In this document: positions 15,270 through 15,988 of the stretch, one piece after another
Layout: every line of letters begins with the position of its first letter
How positions within the stretch are numbered: position 1 is the first letter of the stretch
DNA from: an uncultured Mycoplasma sp.
GTDB taxonomy: Bacteria > Bacillota_I > Bacilli_A > RF39 > UBA660
Direction: 5' to 3'
NCBI GenBank assembly: GCA_947565485.1
Contig: CANOGG010000002.1
Location: 1-15,988, forward strand
Length of the DNA stretch: 15,988 nt
Notes under the pieces: generated by a model
The model's database searches: none
What the model saw: the letters and a program-made list of their open reading frames with translations, nothing else
What the model was told of the DNA's origin: nothing
Position numbers and translations under genes: made by a program

Positions 15270-15773
15270 ATGGACTTTGGAAAAAAGTTAAAAGATATGA
15301 GAACTTATGAGTTAATCACTCAAGAACAAATAGCAAAAGAACTAGGTATAAAAAGAAGTACCTACAAAGGTTATGAAAATCATAATAGAATTATCCCAGT
15401 AAACAGACTAAATGACTTTTGTAATTTATTTAACATTTCCTTAGACCATTTCTTTGAAATATCAAAACAACCAACATATAATCTAACAAATAAAACGATA
15501 AATAATCAAAAATATCATTCTAGAATAAAAAGTGTACGCATAGAAAATAATTTAACACAAGCCCAAATGGCTAAAATATTAGGCATCGGCAAGTCTACAA
15601 TTTCCCAATATGAGAATGGAGATATCCCTATATCAACATTTATACTGTATAAAATATGTAAAAACTTTCATGTGAGTGCTGATTATCTTCTTGGTAAAAT
15701 AGATAGTGACCCAATAAAAACAACAACTGAAGATATCATAAAAAATATTTTAACAGTTTTTGACCAAGAATAA
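15270..15773 (+). CDS. XRE-family transcriptional regulator with two helix-turn-helix domains
   Basis: This 167-residue DNA-binding protein has two Cro/C1-type HTH domains in tandem. The first (about 4-64) contains LITQEQIAKELGIKRSTYKG and YENHNRIIPVNRL. The second (about 84-142) contains NLTQAQMAKILGIGKSTISQ, YENGDIPIS and the typical domain end FHVSADYLLG. A short Asn/Lys-rich linker joins them, and a short acidic helix ends the protein. There is no peptidase or ligand domain, so it is a simple regulator; two HTH units in one chain could bind two half-sites without dimerising. It is divergent from the surface-protein gene, whose promoter region carries several palindromes, so control of that gene and of itself is the natural inference. 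The ATG at 15270 has GGTGAT upstream. Confidence 0.9.
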   Translation: MDFGKKLKDMRTYELITQEQIAKELGIKRSTYKGYENHNRIIPVNRLNDFCNLFNISLDHFFEISKQPTYNLTNKTINNQKYHSRIKSVRIENNLTQAQMAKILGIGKSTISQYENGDIPISTFILYKICKNFHVSADYLLGKIDSDPIKTTTEDIIKNILTVFDQE

Positions 15774-15777
15774 TATC

Positions 15778-15806
15778 TTTAAAATTTAATATAGTAGAGT
15801 TATAAT
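15778..15806 (+). promoter_or_regulatory. Promoter-like sequence between the XRE gene and the right-edge segment
   Basis: TTTAAA (15778-15783), a 17-bp spacer, then TATAAT (15801-15806). Transcription would start near 15813, about 26 bases before the GC-richer segment. In DNA this AT-rich such matches also arise by chance. Confidence 0.5.
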
Positions 15807-15838
15807 TTCACTAGGGCTAATCTATTATAATAATATGT

Positions 15839-15952
15839 AGTTTGTCTCCGTATAACTTCGAAAGTGGTTGGGCTAACGTGTTCTTTGTGCATTCGTCTGG
15901 CTATCTGAACAACAACAACGTGGACAACACTCGTGGTGTGCGCCCAATATCC
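15839..15952 (+). other. Start-less DUF6273-like module with an AAC run: candidate retroelement template repeat
   Basis: Read in the frame of 15839, this segment gives SLSPYNFESGWANVFFVHSS, then GYLNNNNVDNTRGVRPI and a short unrelated tail to a TAG at 15971-15973. That is only the last module of the DUF6273-like fold seen in the nearby pseudogene (SPYDY...FYVRSPGYLS...NNTGVRPVI). The frame is closed upstream by a TAA at 15818-15820 with no start codon in between, so it is not a gene. It is about 46% G+C over 15841-15950, clearly above its surroundings, and holds seven AAC codons, four in a row (15908-15919). Length, lack of a start, AAC richness and fold match template repeats of diversity-generating retroelements. 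A silent recombination cassette or a gene relic would also fit. Confidence 0.5.
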
Positions 15953-15988
15953 TTTTACCACTCATATATTTAGGCTAAGGCTTATATA

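Noticed and set aside
1..15988. tRNA or rRNA genes, CRISPR arrays, insertion sequences
   Set aside because: I saw no cloverleaf-like or rRNA-like sequence, no regularly spaced repeats and no transposase; the relics at 3065-4548 have no visible terminal repeats.

Overview
The window is about 16 kb of very AT-rich DNA with dense, mostly minus-strand genes. The expression signals are of Gram-positive type: GGAGG ribosome sites and several sigma-A promoters that match or nearly match TTGACA-17-TATAAT. A MurT/GatD pair and a secreted LysM lysozyme indicate a walled low-GC Bacillota cell, probably a host-associated Bacilli or Mollicutes-like gut lineage (lineage is inference). TGG is used for Trp and TGA ends several genes, so the standard bacterial code applies.

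Layout. (1) 1-5200, minus strand: the 5' part of uvrB, then an accessory stretch. It holds an AAA/DUF4143 ATPase, an unknown protein with an ASCH-like C-terminus, a queuosine-salvage Qng1/DUF2419 protein and a small unknown gene. Relics of a Fic-like gene tail and a RhuM-family gene lie between them. (2) 5345-7190: a decayed HAD phosphatase gene on plus, a TudS-related DUF523-type protein on minus, and a 39-residue basic protein on plus. (3) 7192-9707: a family 2 glycosyltransferase and a multi-membrane GT-C-like protein, coupled in one operon and probably decorating a cell-surface polymer through a lipid-linked sugar. (4) 9717-13762: a GH25/LysM lysozyme, an unknown protein, and the murT-gatD operon for peptidoglycan glutamate amidation. 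In this GatD the expected catalytic Cys and His are missing. (5) 13795-15988: a broken gene for an anchored surface protein with a DUF6273-like C-terminus, read from a consensus promoter with a palindrome at its start point. A divergent double-HTH XRE regulator follows.

The most interesting signal is at the right edge. A start-less segment of about 110 bp (15839-15952, about 46% G+C in an AT-rich background) encodes only the last module of the same DUF6273-like fold, ending GVRP, with a run of AAC codons. It lies 26 bp or so after a promoter-like sequence. This is what the template repeat of a diversity-generating retroelement looks like; a silent recombination cassette or a gene relic are the alternatives. 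The reverse transcriptase that would settle it would lie beyond the window.
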